The notes beneath the pieces are model-generated. The model was not told where the DNA came from. It was given only the letters and a program-made list of their open reading frames with translations, and searched no databases. This document shows positions 1 through 7,689 of a stretch of DNA of 64,000 bases, one piece after another (within the stretch, counting starts at the first letter, position 1; every line of letters begins with the position of its first letter). Made by a program: the position numbers and the translations under genes. The stretch is from positions 1 to 64,000 of the forward strand of contig JAGSGF010000014.1 in NCBI GenBank assembly GCA_023955335.1, written 5' to 3'. Source of the stretch: Yoonia sp. (GTDB lineage: Bacteria > Pseudomonadota > Alphaproteobacteria > Rhodobacterales > Rhodobacteraceae).

Positions 1-45
1 CGCGGCCCCTGGCGCACCGTCTCCCGTATCTGGCATGCGACCCAT
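1..45 (-). CDS. Start of an unidentified gene, cut by the window edge
   Basis: An ATG overlaps the TGA of the DMT permease gene (TGATG), and the frame stays open to the left edge, giving about 15 residues that begin MGRMPDTGDG. A second in-frame ATG lies three codons on. The overlap suggests a gene co-transcribed with and downstream of the permease. Too little sequence is present to name it, and it could be a chance open frame. Confidence 0.3.
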   Translation of the reverse strand, partial: MGRMPDTGDGAPGAA

Positions 46-920
46 CAGCCGTCCGGGCGGCTGACCCTGCGCGCACGAAGCAGTGTGAACAGTCCTGCGG
101 CCACAACGATGCAGGCTCCAATGGCCACGTTGGTTTCCAGCTTTTCCCCAAAGACGCTGATCCCGATAGATGTGGCGAATACCAATTGCAGATAGGCAAA
201 TGGCTGCACAGCAGAGGCCTCGGCTACTTCGTAGGTTTTGATTAAAAGAAAATGTCCCGTCACCCCTGTGATGCAAAGCGCACCCATCCAGATCCAGTCG
301 GTCCCGATCATCGGTTCCCAGAACCAAACGCCGACGCAAGTCATGCCGACGGCCCCAACAACGCCCGTCCAGAAAAATGATGTCGCCGCTTTGTCGCGCC
401 GCGCCGCATAGCGCGTGAGCAAGCCGTAGATGGCAAACAAGATAGCCGACGTCAGGGGGATAATTGCAAAGGGTGAAAATACGCCCGCGCCCGGTTGCAA
501 AATGACAAGCACGCCGACAAAGCCAATCCCGATGGCTGTCCAGCGTCGCCAACCGACGGTTTCACCCAAAATTGGCCCCGACAGTGCCGCCACTAACAGC
601 GGATAACTCGCAAAGATCGCGTGGCTTTCAACCAACCCCAGTTTCACGAATGCAAAAACCATCACGCAAATCTCGGTCGCGAGTAACAGTCCCCGCGTGA
701 TTTGCAGGATCGGTTGACTGGTGGCTGCTGCAACACGGATCGACCCTTCGGTGCGGGCGGCGATTGCGATCACAAAGGCGGCAAAGAACCAATACCGGAT
801 CATCACGATCATCAGCACGTTGTATTCAGAGGCCAGATGCCGCGAGATCCCGTCTTGGATGGCGAAAACAAACGATGTCGCACACATAAGCCAGATACCA
901 AGCCGGATGTTATTCTGCAC
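45..920 (-). CDS. DMT-family (EamA) permease
   Basis: The 291-residue product is almost entirely hydrophobic, with about ten predicted membrane helices in two repeated halves, as in drug/metabolite transporters with two EamA domains. The N-terminal half has a typical EamA stretch around residues 70-130 (LVESHAIFASYPLLVAALSG) and a matching one near residues 220-270 (AVQPFAYLQLVFATSIGI). It probably moves a small metabolite across the inner membrane, but the substrate cannot be read from sequence. The start is GTG, and it overlaps the end of mnmD by 11 bases, so the two are probably translated from one message. The family call is firm; the substrate is unknown. Confidence 0.85.
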   Translation of the reverse strand: MQNNIRLGIWLMCATSFVFAIQDGISRHLASEYNVLMIVMIRYWFFAAFVIAIAARTEGSIRVAAATSQPILQITRGLLLATEICVMVFAFVKLGLVESHAIFASYPLLVAALSGPILGETVGWRRWTAIGIGFVGVLVILQPGAGVFSPFAIIPLTSAILFAIYGLLTRYAARRDKAATSFFWTGVVGAVGMTCVGVWFWEPMIGTDWIWMGALCITGVTGHFLLIKTYEVAEASAVQPFAYLQLVFATSIGISVFGEKLETNVAIGACIVVAAGLFTLLRARRVSRPDG

Positions 921-1602
921 CGCGTAACCTCGCCACTGTCATATGCCACTTGCGCCCAAAGCCAGGCACGCGCTTTACGTCAAAGCCTGCGGCATCCAGT
1001 GACTTTCGCACATGTCCCGCCGCTGAATAGGTGGCTGCGGTCCCGAGGGGGCCTGTATGTTTTGCGACCTGAGCAAGCAAGGCCGGTTCCCATAGAGCAG
1101 GGTTCTTATCCGGTGAAAACCCGTCGAGATACCATGCATCTGCCGCCCCGTTCCAGTCACGCAAGGTCTGGCGTGCGTCCCCAATAATGACGTCAAGGGT
1201 TACGCCATCTGCCAATACGACCACACCCGCATCCGGGTGCCACTTGTCCAAAAGAACTTTGGCCAGATGTGACAGCTGCGGGAATGCGATCAGCGCTGCC
1301 TGCATGTCGGATTTTGCCATGGGGTAGGCCTCGAACGACGTAAATCGCAGGTGCCCTTTGGTCCCCGCTTTGATCCACGCATCCCAGGTCACCAAAAAGT
1401 TCAGGCCAGTCCCAAACCCCAGTTCGCCAATGTGAAAATCGCCGCCAAACCGGTCCGGCAGATCGTTCCCTGCAAGGAACACATACTGCGTTTCGGCAAG
1501 CCCGTCTTTCAGCGAATAATACGGGTCGTCGAACTGCTCAGACACAGGCACGCGGCCCGCGTCGGTGTCTTGCCATGTCAGGGATGCCGTCTGGTTGATC
1601 AT
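910..1602 (-). CDS. mnmD: tRNA (mnm5s2U34) methyltransferase MnmD
   Basis: This 230-residue protein matches the methyltransferase half of MnmC, which converts nm5s2U to mnm5s2U at the wobble position of certain tRNAs using S-adenosylmethionine. The SAM-binding region is visible as HIGELGFGTGLNFLV (about residues 55-70), and the family-specific DAWYLDGFSPDKNPALWEP lies near residues 145-165. The ORF track extends the frame to 2115, but that extension runs antisense to the FAD oxidoreductase gene and has no protein character; the ATG at 1602 gives the usual N-terminus. In E. coli this domain is fused to the oxidoreductase MnmC(o); here the likely partner is the divergent gene 48 bases away. Confidence 0.9.
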   Translation of the reverse strand: MINQTASLTWQDTDAGRVPVSEQFDDPYYSLKDGLAETQYVFLAGNDLPDRFGGDFHIGELGFGTGLNFLVTWDAWIKAGTKGHLRFTSFEAYPMAKSDMQAALIAFPQLSHLAKVLLDKWHPDAGVVVLADGVTLDVIIGDARQTLRDWNGAADAWYLDGFSPDKNPALWEPALLAQVAKHTGPLGTAATYSAAGHVRKSLDAAGFDVKRVPGFGRKWHMTVARLRGAE

Positions 1603-1650
1603 TGCGCGATGCCTTATGCAGGCCCCATCCATAGGGCGGAAGGAACGGAT

Positions 1651-2688
1651 ATGGCAATGGCTCATGTAACAGTGATGGGTGCAGGCGTTTTTGGCCTGTC
1701 GGTCGCCTATGCGTGTTTGCTGCGCGGGGCAAAGGTTCAAGTGATTGATCCGGCGGGCGTTGGTACTGGCGCCAGTGGCGGGATCATTGGCGCGCTTGCC
1801 CCGCATGTGCCTGAACAATGGAACGCGAAAAAGGCGTTTCAATTGGACAGTTTGTTGATGCAAGCTGCGTTCTGGGAGCAGGTTGGCGCGCAATCTGGAA
1901 TGCCTACGGGGTATGCCCGTCATGGCAGGCTTCAACCGCTGGCAGATTCTGCGGCTATCGATCTGGCCCAAACCCGTGCGCAGGGTGCACGTTCGCTTTG
2001 GCAGGGGCAGGCCACTTGGGATGTGATCCCCGCACCAACCGCTGATTGGGCGCCGCCAAGCCCAAGCGGAAAGGTCGTGTTTGATACATTGTCGGCCCTG
2101 ATCCACCCGCGTCAAGCAACGCTGGCGTTAGCGGCTGCCGTGGCATCCCTCGGCGGCCTGATTGACACCAAGGGCGTGCCGCAAGGCAAAGTTGTTTGGG
2201 CAACCGGTTGGGCAGGATTGGACGATATGACCGCACAGCACCACCGGTTGGTTGGCAGTGGCATCAAAGGGCAGGGTGCATTGTTGGATTTTGATGCCCG
2301 CGGGTTGCCACAGCTATACGCTGATACGCTGCATATCATCCCACATAACAACGGAACGGTAGCCGTTGGGGGCACGACCGAACGAGAGTTTGATGATCCC
2401 ACAGGCACAGACGCGCAACTGGAAGATATCATCGCCCGCGCCCACCGTGCCGTGCCGATTTTGGCGAATGCGCCGATCATTAAACGCTGGGCTGGTGTGC
2501 GCCCGCGCAGTCGATCACGCGCCCCGATGCTGGGAGTACACCCGTTTATCAAAGATGCATTTGTGGCGAATGGCGGGTTCAAAATCGGCTTTGGAATGGC
2601 CCCTAAAGCGGGCGAAGTCATGGCCGATCTGATTTTGGATGACCGCGACACCATACCGGATGATTTCATGCCGGACCGCAGCCTGTAG
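1651..2688 (+). CDS. FAD-dependent oxidoreductase, probable stand-alone MnmC(o) partner
   Basis: The 345-residue product is a DAO-fold flavoprotein. The dinucleotide-binding motif GAGVFGLSVAYACLL starts at about residue 9 and ends its second strand at Asp (VQVID). A GASGGIIGALAPHVPE segment follows, and the C-terminal FAD-contact region NGGFKIGFGMAPKAGEVMA is near residue 320. The length and the divergent pairing with mnmD fit the oxidoreductase half of MnmC, which removes the carboxymethyl group of cmnm5s2U. General amino-acid oxidases such as glycine oxidase share this fold, so the tRNA role is inferred from context. The start was moved from the track's 1351 to the ATG at 1651, preceded by a GGAAGGAA-type ribosome site. 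Confidence 0.72.
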   Translation: MAMAHVTVMGAGVFGLSVAYACLLRGAKVQVIDPAGVGTGASGGIIGALAPHVPEQWNAKKAFQLDSLLMQAAFWEQVGAQSGMPTGYARHGRLQPLADSAAIDLAQTRAQGARSLWQGQATWDVIPAPTADWAPPSPSGKVVFDTLSALIHPRQATLALAAAVASLGGLIDTKGVPQGKVVWATGWAGLDDMTAQHHRLVGSGIKGQGALLDFDARGLPQLYADTLHIIPHNNGTVAVGGTTEREFDDPTGTDAQLEDIIARAHRAVPILANAPIIKRWAGVRPRSRSRAPMLGVHPFIKDAFVANGGFKIGFGMAPKAGEVMADLILDDRDTIPDDFMPDRSL

Positions 2689-2689
2689 C

Positions 2690-3484
2690 CTAGGTCGCCT
2701 CTGCCGCCATGCATTGGCGTCCATCAGGGCCACGAACCCATGCGCGCCCGTCTTTCCAGCATAACGTCGCAGTCTCGTGATGCATCAGCGGCGATGTCGC
2801 GCGGTACGAAAAGGCCTCAAGTTGGCCCAGCTGGCGTTGCGCCAGCCCCATCAGAAGATGCGCCAAAAGCGGGCCGTGCACGACCAAGCCGCCGTAACCT
2901 TCGACCTCGCGGGCGTAGGTTTCATCATAATGAATACGGTGCCCGTTGAACGTGAGCGCGGAATAGCGAAACAGCAGTGTGCTATCAAAGGTCACATGCT
3001 CTGCGACGCTCTCGTCGGTGCTGGCCATTGGCGGTGGCGGGGTGCTTGCGGGGGTTGGTTCACGGTACACCAGTTCTTGCCATTCGGTGAGCGCAAGTGT
3101 TTGCCGTTGCCGGATGTCATGACGCATGCGCACAAATGCGAGCGGGCCGCTGCGCCCGTCTTTGCGGGTCACGCCTTCCATGGTAGATGTTTTATCGGCG
3201 CGGATGCCGGCCAGAAGGGGACGGTGGAACACCAGTTTTCCTGCCGCCCACATGCGCCGCGCGCGTCCCATGTCGGGGATGAATTGTCCGGTCGCAGGAT
3301 GCCCGTCTTCACCGAGTACATCTGGCGTTTGCGGATCCCAAAAGTAGATATGATGCGCAAAGGGCGGCAATGCATCGCCCATCGCAATCGAAGGAGCCTT
3401 TCCCAGCGCGGCCTGAAGCGCTTGTGCTCGTGCGACATCCATCGTGTCGCTTTGCGTGTGCATACGGGGAGGCTGGTCAATCAT
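2690..3484 (-). CDS. HTD2-like hot-dog fold acyl-CoA hydratase/dehydratase
   Basis: The 264-residue protein resembles the HTD2/FAS1-like dehydratase family, which includes mesaconyl-C4-CoA hydratase and 3-hydroxyacyl thioester dehydratases. A MaoC-like segment is seen near residues 185-225 (YSALTFNGHRIHYDETYA, then YGGLVVHGPLLAHLL), with His and Asp where the hydratase motif expects them. The N-terminal half (around HHIYFWDPQTPDVLGEDGHP) is typical of these double hot-dog proteins. The start is placed at the ATG at 3484; the upstream extension in the track lacks protein character. It ends two bases from the convergent flavoprotein gene and is divergent from the TPP enzyme gene. The substrate is inferred only at the level of an acyl-CoA. 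Confidence 0.72.
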   Translation of the reverse strand: MIDQPPRMHTQSDTMDVARAQALQAALGKAPSIAMGDALPPFAHHIYFWDPQTPDVLGEDGHPATGQFIPDMGRARRMWAAGKLVFHRPLLAGIRADKTSTMEGVTRKDGRSGPLAFVRMRHDIRQRQTLALTEWQELVYREPTPASTPPPPMASTDESVAEHVTFDSTLLFRYSALTFNGHRIHYDETYAREVEGYGGLVVHGPLLAHLLMGLAQRQLGQLEAFSYRATSPLMHHETATLCWKDGRAWVRGPDGRQCMAAEAT

Positions 3485-3525
3485 AGCAGGACGGTATCCG
3501 AAAAGACGGGGCGCGCAAATGCGCT

Positions 3526-3552
3526 GTGTTTTGCATCTTGCAAAAATACTCA
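3526..3552. repeat. Degenerate copy of a Rhodobacterales-type intergenic repeat
   Basis: The stretch around CTTGCAAAAATACTC, between the divergent HTD2 and TPP-enzyme genes, resembles the left part of the longer element at 28009-28050 (TTTTTTCAAAATACTCCC). The CCGCCGGAGG part is missing here (CACTGTGCGG instead). It is called from resemblance alone. Confidence 0.35.
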
Positions 3553-3623
3553 CTGTGCGGTTGCCAGTCGGCATGGTCTGACACATGCTGTGTCCAGATT
3601 TGGCAGACCAAGGGCAGACAGAC

Positions 3624-5273
3624 ATGCAGCGGCACGGCGGAAAAATCCTAAGCGATCATTTGCAGGCATTGGGTGTGGAACGTGTATTTTCCGTTCCCGG
3701 AGAAAGTTTTCTTGCCGCCCTTGACGGGCTTTACGACAGCGGCATCCCGAACATCGTGTGTCGCCAAGAAGGTGGCGCTGCGATGATGGCGGAGGCCTAT
3801 GGCAAAATGACGGGCAGGCCCGGTGTCTGCTTTGTCACACGCGGACCGGGGGCTACGAACGCGAGCGCGGGCGTGCATATCGCCCAGCAGGACAGCACGC
3901 CAATGGTGCTGTTTGTCGGCCAGATCGACAATCGCTTTACAGACCGTGAAACATTTCAAGAGGTCGATTACCGTGCGATGTTTGGTGGCGTCGCCAAATG
4001 GGTGGCCCAGATCGACCATACTGACCGCATTGCCGAATATGTCACCCGTGCATTTCAGGTAGCTACGTCCGGCCGTCCGGGACCGGTGGTTTTGGCTTTG
4101 CCGGAAAATATGCTGAGCGCTGTGTCTGAGGCGCCTGACCGCCCCGATTTGCCGGATATGAAGGCACCTGACCTCTCAGGTGTCGCGGCCGATATCTTGG
4201 CCGGTATAGCTGCCGCGGAACGCCCGTTGGTGATCGTCGGCGGCCCCCATTGGTCCGACAAAGCTGCTGCTGATTTGGCCGCCTTTGCTGAGGTGCAGGG
4301 GGTGCCCGTAGCGCTCGGGTTTCGCCGTCAGGATTACCTTGATAACCGCCACCGTTGTTATGCAGGTGACCTGAATGTGGGAATCAACCCGCGTCTTGCC
4401 GCGCGAATAAAGGCCGCTGATTTGTTGGTCGTCATCGGGTCCCGATTTGGGGATATCGAATCCCAAGGGTATACGAACCCTGATCCGACTGACGCGGTGC
4501 CAATGATCCACGTGCATGCGGATGCGGATGAAATTGGCACGGTGTATCCGGCACAAATGGGTGTCGTGACCGATGCGCCAGCGATGATCGCGGCCCTTGC
4601 CGCATTGCCGCCCTGCGATGCGGATTGGTCGTCATGGACCGCTGATGCGCGTGCTGACTATGATGCGTGGTTGGTTCCAGCTGTCAGCCCCGGAGAATTG
4701 AAGCAAGAGGACGTCATTGGTTGGCTGTCTGATAACCTGCCCGAGGATGCGATATTAACGAATGGTGCAGGTAATTATGCGGCGTGGCTGCATCGGTATT
4801 TTGTCTACAAACAATATGGCACCCAATTGGCCCCCACATCTGGGTCGATGGGCTATGGGTTTCCTGCTGCGATTTCCGCATCCTTGCATCACCCTGAAAA
4901 GGTTGTGGTCTGCTTAGCTGGTGACGGGTGTTTTCAGATGACCTGCAACGAGCTTTCGACCGCCGCCCAGCATGGTGCTGCGCCGATTGTTGTGGTCATG
5001 GACAATGGTCGCTACGGCACGATCCGGATGCATCAGGAAAAGACCTATCCGGGGCGCGTGTCCGGGACGGCTTTGGTGAACCCTGACTTTGCGGCTTTGG
5101 CCCGTGCATATGGAGGGCACGGCGAACACGTCACGCGGTCGCAAGACTTTGCTGACGCATTTGCGCGTGCCCGTGCGTCAGGCACATTTGCGGTCATTGC
5201 TTGCAAGGTGGATGACGAGGCGTTGTCGACGGGGGCCACATTGTCGGCTGTGCGCAAGGCGGCTGGCGGGTAA
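3624..5273 (+). CDS. Thiamine-pyrophosphate enzyme, acetolactate-synthase-like
   Basis: The 549-residue protein has the three-domain layout of acetohydroxyacid-synthase-type enzymes: an N-terminal pyrimidine-binding domain with the activating Glu in IVCRQEGGAAMMAEAYG (about residue 48), a central domain, and a C-terminal diphosphate-binding domain with GDGCFQMTCNELSTA and the metal-ligand Asn in DNGRYG (about residues 430-465). It probably carries out a TPP-dependent decarboxylation and carboligation. The usual anabolic AHAS has a small regulatory subunit gene (ilvH) next to it; none is present, so a catabolic or specialised substrate is likely. The start at ATG 3624 follows an AGGGCAGACAGAC leader and gives the expected N-terminus. 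Confidence 0.83.
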   Translation: MQRHGGKILSDHLQALGVERVFSVPGESFLAALDGLYDSGIPNIVCRQEGGAAMMAEAYGKMTGRPGVCFVTRGPGATNASAGVHIAQQDSTPMVLFVGQIDNRFTDRETFQEVDYRAMFGGVAKWVAQIDHTDRIAEYVTRAFQVATSGRPGPVVLALPENMLSAVSEAPDRPDLPDMKAPDLSGVAADILAGIAAAERPLVIVGGPHWSDKAAADLAAFAEVQGVPVALGFRRQDYLDNRHRCYAGDLNVGINPRLAARIKAADLLVVIGSRFGDIESQGYTNPDPTDAVPMIHVHADADEIGTVYPAQMGVVTDAPAMIAALAALPPCDADWSSWTADARADYDAWLVPAVSPGELKQEDVIGWLSDNLPEDAILTNGAGNYAAWLHRYFVYKQYGTQLAPTSGSMGYGFPAAISASLHHPEKVVVCLAGDGCFQMTCNELSTAAQHGAAPIVVVMDNGRYGTIRMHQEKTYPGRVSGTALVNPDFAALARAYGGHGEHVTRSQDFADAFARARASGTFAVIACKVDDEALSTGATLSAVRKAAGG

Positions 5274-5897
5274 TTACACTGTGTCCCAACGGGTTGGTGT
5301 GTTTTCTTGCCAGTCTTTGCGGTGCAAAAGCGGCGTGTCGTCTTGGGTTTCGGCGATCCCGAGGCAAAGGTAAGCCGTGAGAGACCACGTGGCAGGTGCA
5401 TCTAATATCGCGCAGATATTGGCTGGGTTCACGATGGATACCCAGCCCATGCCGATGTTGTCAGCGCGCGCTGCCAGCCAAAGCGTATGGATCGCGGCGA
5501 CAGTCGAATAATCCAGCATTTCAGGCATCGTTTGTCGCCCCAACCCGTGCCCTGCGGCAGGCGCGTGATCGGTGAAGACGGCGAGATGTACAGGTGCGTC
5601 GTGCAGCCCTGCAAGCTTCAACTTCATATAGGTGTCGCGCTTTGCCCCGCTGTAGTTGCTGGCGGCTTTTGCGTTGGCATCCTCAAAATCAGCGATAACA
5701 GCGGCGCGTTTGTCCGGGCTTTGCACCTGCATAACCCGCCAAGGGCGCGCATTCCCGACAGAAGGCGCGAGGTCCATTGCTGCGCGCAAATGTGCCAGTC
5801 GGTCGTCTGCGATCGGGTCCGTTTTGAAATGCCGCACGTCGCGACGCCATTCAAGCACGTCTTGCAGCGCGTCACGGTGGGATTGGTCGAGCTTCAC
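5274..5897 (-). CDS. bluB: 5,6-dimethylbenzimidazole synthase BluB
   Basis: BluB is a flavin destructase that cannibalises reduced FMN with oxygen to make 5,6-dimethylbenzimidazole, the lower ligand of cobalamin. The 207-residue product has the nitroreductase-like fold motifs of this family: EWRRDVRHFKTDPI near residue 16, APSVGNARPWR near residue 44, and AARADNIGMGWVSIV near residue 150. The Asp-containing NYSGAKRDTYMKLKL region also fits. The start is GTG at 5897, overlapping the TGA of the upstream Lin0512 gene by four bases (GTGA). It is the last gene of a unit beginning at cobO. Its presence shows that the organism can make its own lower ligand aerobically. Confidence 0.93.
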   Translation of the reverse strand: MKLDQSHRDALQDVLEWRRDVRHFKTDPIADDRLAHLRAAMDLAPSVGNARPWRVMQVQSPDKRAAVIADFEDANAKAASNYSGAKRDTYMKLKLAGLHDAPVHLAVFTDHAPAAGHGLGRQTMPEMLDYSTVAAIHTLWLAARADNIGMGWVSIVNPANICAILDAPATWSLTAYLCLGIAETQDDTPLLHRKDWQENTPTRWDTV

Positions 5898-6268
5898 GCA
5901 AGTGTCCAGTTAGCGGCTTGGCTTGGCAAAAATGCCTCGACTGCAGCAGTAGCGATCACGGCGGTGTCGCCTGTCGCCGGGTTGGCCACGTTTTGGCCGC
6001 CTTTGACAGCTTTGACTGTCGCCCGCCCACGTGGCAGCATAGAGGTCAGAGCATCGGTATCGAGCTTGTCAGGGTCTTGCACACCGACGGTCACCTGTAC
6101 GCGCATCGCGTCCGTTGGGATGTCGAGGGTTGCAAAGATTGGCAGGGTCGAATGCCGGAATGCGTCCTCAATGGCGCGGCGTGCGGCCTTTTGATAGTCC
6201 ATGCCGTGCAAGTCGTTGCCCATGCCCATCTCGATAATCATGCGCTGGTCTGTTTTAGGGTCAGTCAT
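5894..6268 (-). CDS. Lin0512-family protein, copy A
   Basis: The 124-residue protein belongs to the small Lin0512 family of unknown function: an N-terminal strand with an invariant-looking IIEMGMGNDLHGMDYQKAARRAIEDA stretch, then an IPTDAMRVQVTVGVQDP segment and a Gly/Ala-rich C-terminus with TAVIATAAVEA. It is a paralog of the adjacent upstream gene (copy B), sharing the GMG-x-x-LH/R-x-xDY-x-xAA-x-RA pattern. It overlaps copy B by ATGA and bluB by GTGA, so all three are translationally coupled inside a cobalamin unit. No signal peptide or membrane helix is visible. A cobalamin-related role is inferred from position only. Confidence 0.75.
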   Translation of the reverse strand: MTDPKTDQRMIIEMGMGNDLHGMDYQKAARRAIEDAFRHSTLPIFATLDIPTDAMRVQVTVGVQDPDKLDTDALTSMLPRGRATVKAVKGGQNVANPATGDTAVIATAAVEAFLPSQAANWTLA

Positions 6269-6609
6269 GTGCGCTCCATGTCAAAGCTAACGTTGATGGC
6301 CGCGTTTGCGATCACGGTCGGGTTGCCATCGGGGCGTGGAATGTCGAGACCGCCGTGGGTAACCGTGACGTTTGGTTGCCCGTAGGGGAAGATTTCGAGC
6401 AGCTTGGACGTGTCCACCGCATCAGGGTTCTGCACCGCAATTTCCACATCGATGATCATCGCCTCTTTGGGAAACCCAAACAGTTCGGCCATGTTGATCG
6501 AATTGTGCCACAGCGCGTCTTGCAACGCGCGGTGGGCGGCTTGGGTATAGTCTTGGCGGCGCAGGCTGGTACCCATGCCAAATTCAGTCAGGACGCGGTG
6601 TTTGGGCAT
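6265..6609 (-). CDS. Lin0512-family protein, copy B
   Basis: The 114-residue protein is a diverged sister of the following gene: VLTEFGMGTSLRRQDYTQAAHRALQDAL near the N-terminus and FPKEAMIIDVEIAVQNPDAVD in the middle align with copy A without gaps. It ends with a conserved-looking NPTVIANAAINVSF. Its start overlaps the stop of the upstream unknown gene (TAATG) and its stop overlaps the start of copy A (ATGA). Two adjacent copies that differ at many positions suggest a heteromeric complex rather than a recent duplication; this is inference. The function is unknown. Confidence 0.75.
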   Translation of the reverse strand: MPKHRVLTEFGMGTSLRRQDYTQAAHRALQDALWHNSINMAELFGFPKEAMIIDVEIAVQNPDAVDTSKLLEIFPYGQPNVTVTHGGLDIPRPDGNPTVIANAAINVSFDMERT

Positions 6610-6938
6610 TACAATATCCTAATGGTTTGTTCGATTGATGCTTGCGAAGAACGATCATTAAAGTCACCAATTGGCACACCGCAATCACTGTCATGCCGAA
6701 TTCTGATTACACCTCGCTTGCGGTCGTAACTAAATGCGTACTTCTTACCACTTAATGTGCTCAGGAAGGCGGTCGCATTTGGTCCGTCGTCTTTCGTAAC
6801 ACTTTTAAAGTGGGATCGGGCGCTACGCTCCTTCGCGACGAGTGAAACTGTTTTTCGGACATGAGGAGCATGATGCCCCGCGGCCCAATCGGCGAGCTGC
6901 GCATAGCTACCTATCTCTTGTGTTTGGGTTACTAACAT
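6609..6938 (-). CDS. Unknown protein between cobO and the Lin0512 pair
   Basis: The 109-residue product (from the ATG at 6938, MLVTQTQEIGSYAQ) is not one I recognise. It is soluble, without a signal peptide. Basic and polar residues dominate the first half (HAPHVRKTVSLVAKERSARS), and a beta-rich second half follows (KYAFSYDRKRGVIRIRHD). The DNA is visibly poorer in G+C and uses more AT-ending codons than its neighbours. It starts 10 bases after the cobO stop and touches the next gene by TAATG, so it sits in the operon in frame and undisturbed. A recently inserted or fast-evolving accessory gene is the simplest reading. An alternative start at 6965 would overlap cobO. Confidence 0.6.
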   Translation of the reverse strand: MLVTQTQEIGSYAQLADWAAGHHAPHVRKTVSLVAKERSARSHFKSVTKDDGPNATAFLSTLSGKKYAFSYDRKRGVIRIRHDSDCGVPIGDFNDRSSQASIEQTIRIL

Positions 6939-6948
6939 TTGTTTGCGC

Positions 6949-7572
6949 CTAAAACTCCACGCCAATCTGCGCCTTCACGCCGGACCGGAACGGATGCTTG
7001 ACCAGTTCCATTTCGGTTACGAGATCCGCGATTTCAATGAGGTCGACGTGTGCGTTCCGGCCTGTCAGGACCACATGGGTCATGTCGGGTTTTTGCGTGG
7101 CGAGGAATTCGACGACCTCGTTGATGTCCACGTAATCATAGCGGATCGCGATGTTGATCTCATCCAAGAGCACCATTTTGTTGCTCTCATCCAAGATCAA
7201 CTCCTTGGCCTTTGCCCATGCGGCTTGGGCCATTTCCGTGTCGCGGGATTTGTCTTGGGTTTCCCACGTGAAGCCCTCGCCCATGGTGTGAAACGCGCAT
7301 TCATCAGAGAATTTCGACAAGATCAGATCGCGTTCACCAGTGGACATGCCGCCCTTGATGAACTGGACCACTGCGCATTTCATATCGTGCGCGATGCACC
7401 GAAAGATCATGCCAAAGGCGGCGGAGGATTTGCCTTTGCCTTTGCCCGTGTGCACGATGATCAAGCCCTTCTTGTCGGTCTTGGTCGCCATAATTTTATC
7501 GCGGGCGGCTTTCTTCTTGGCCATTTTCATCGCGTGACGTTCGTCACCTGCGGTTGTGTTTTCATCGGTCAT
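6949..7572 (-). CDS. cobO: Corrinoid adenosyltransferase CobO
   Basis: CobO (BtuR/CobA type) transfers the 5'-deoxyadenosyl group from ATP to cob(I)yrinic acid a,c-diamide and other corrinoids. The 207-residue sequence shows the modified P-loop HTGKGKGKSSAAFGMI at about residue 42, VVQFIKGG at about 67, the LVLLDE-like MVLLDEINIAIRYDYV near 133, and VVLTGRNAH near 165, all typical of the family. The first 35 residues form a charged, Lys-rich extension common in alphaproteobacterial copies. It is the first gene of a unit running to bluB, with the promoter in the 117 bases shared with the divergent lipoprotein gene. Confidence 0.95.
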   Translation of the reverse strand: MTDENTTAGDERHAMKMAKKKAARDKIMATKTDKKGLIIVHTGKGKGKSSAAFGMIFRCIAHDMKCAVVQFIKGGMSTGERDLILSKFSDECAFHTMGEGFTWETQDKSRDTEMAQAAWAKAKELILDESNKMVLLDEINIAIRYDYVDINEVVEFLATQKPDMTHVVLTGRNAHVDLIEIADLVTEMELVKHPFRSGVKAQIGVEF

Positions 7573-7689
7573 GGTGCGGTATCCTTTGCGTTTGGTCTAA
7601 TCTGGAGGCAACGGGTCTGTCGTGCAATGCATAGTAACGCTTCATTAACCACTTTGACGCCCAATGCGGGTAATTCTTGGGAGTTTAAC

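Noticed and set aside
910-2115. Full 401-residue minus-strand ORF as one gene
   Set aside because: The part upstream of 1602 is antisense to the flavoprotein gene and has no protein-like composition; the MnmD domain begins at the ATG at 1602.
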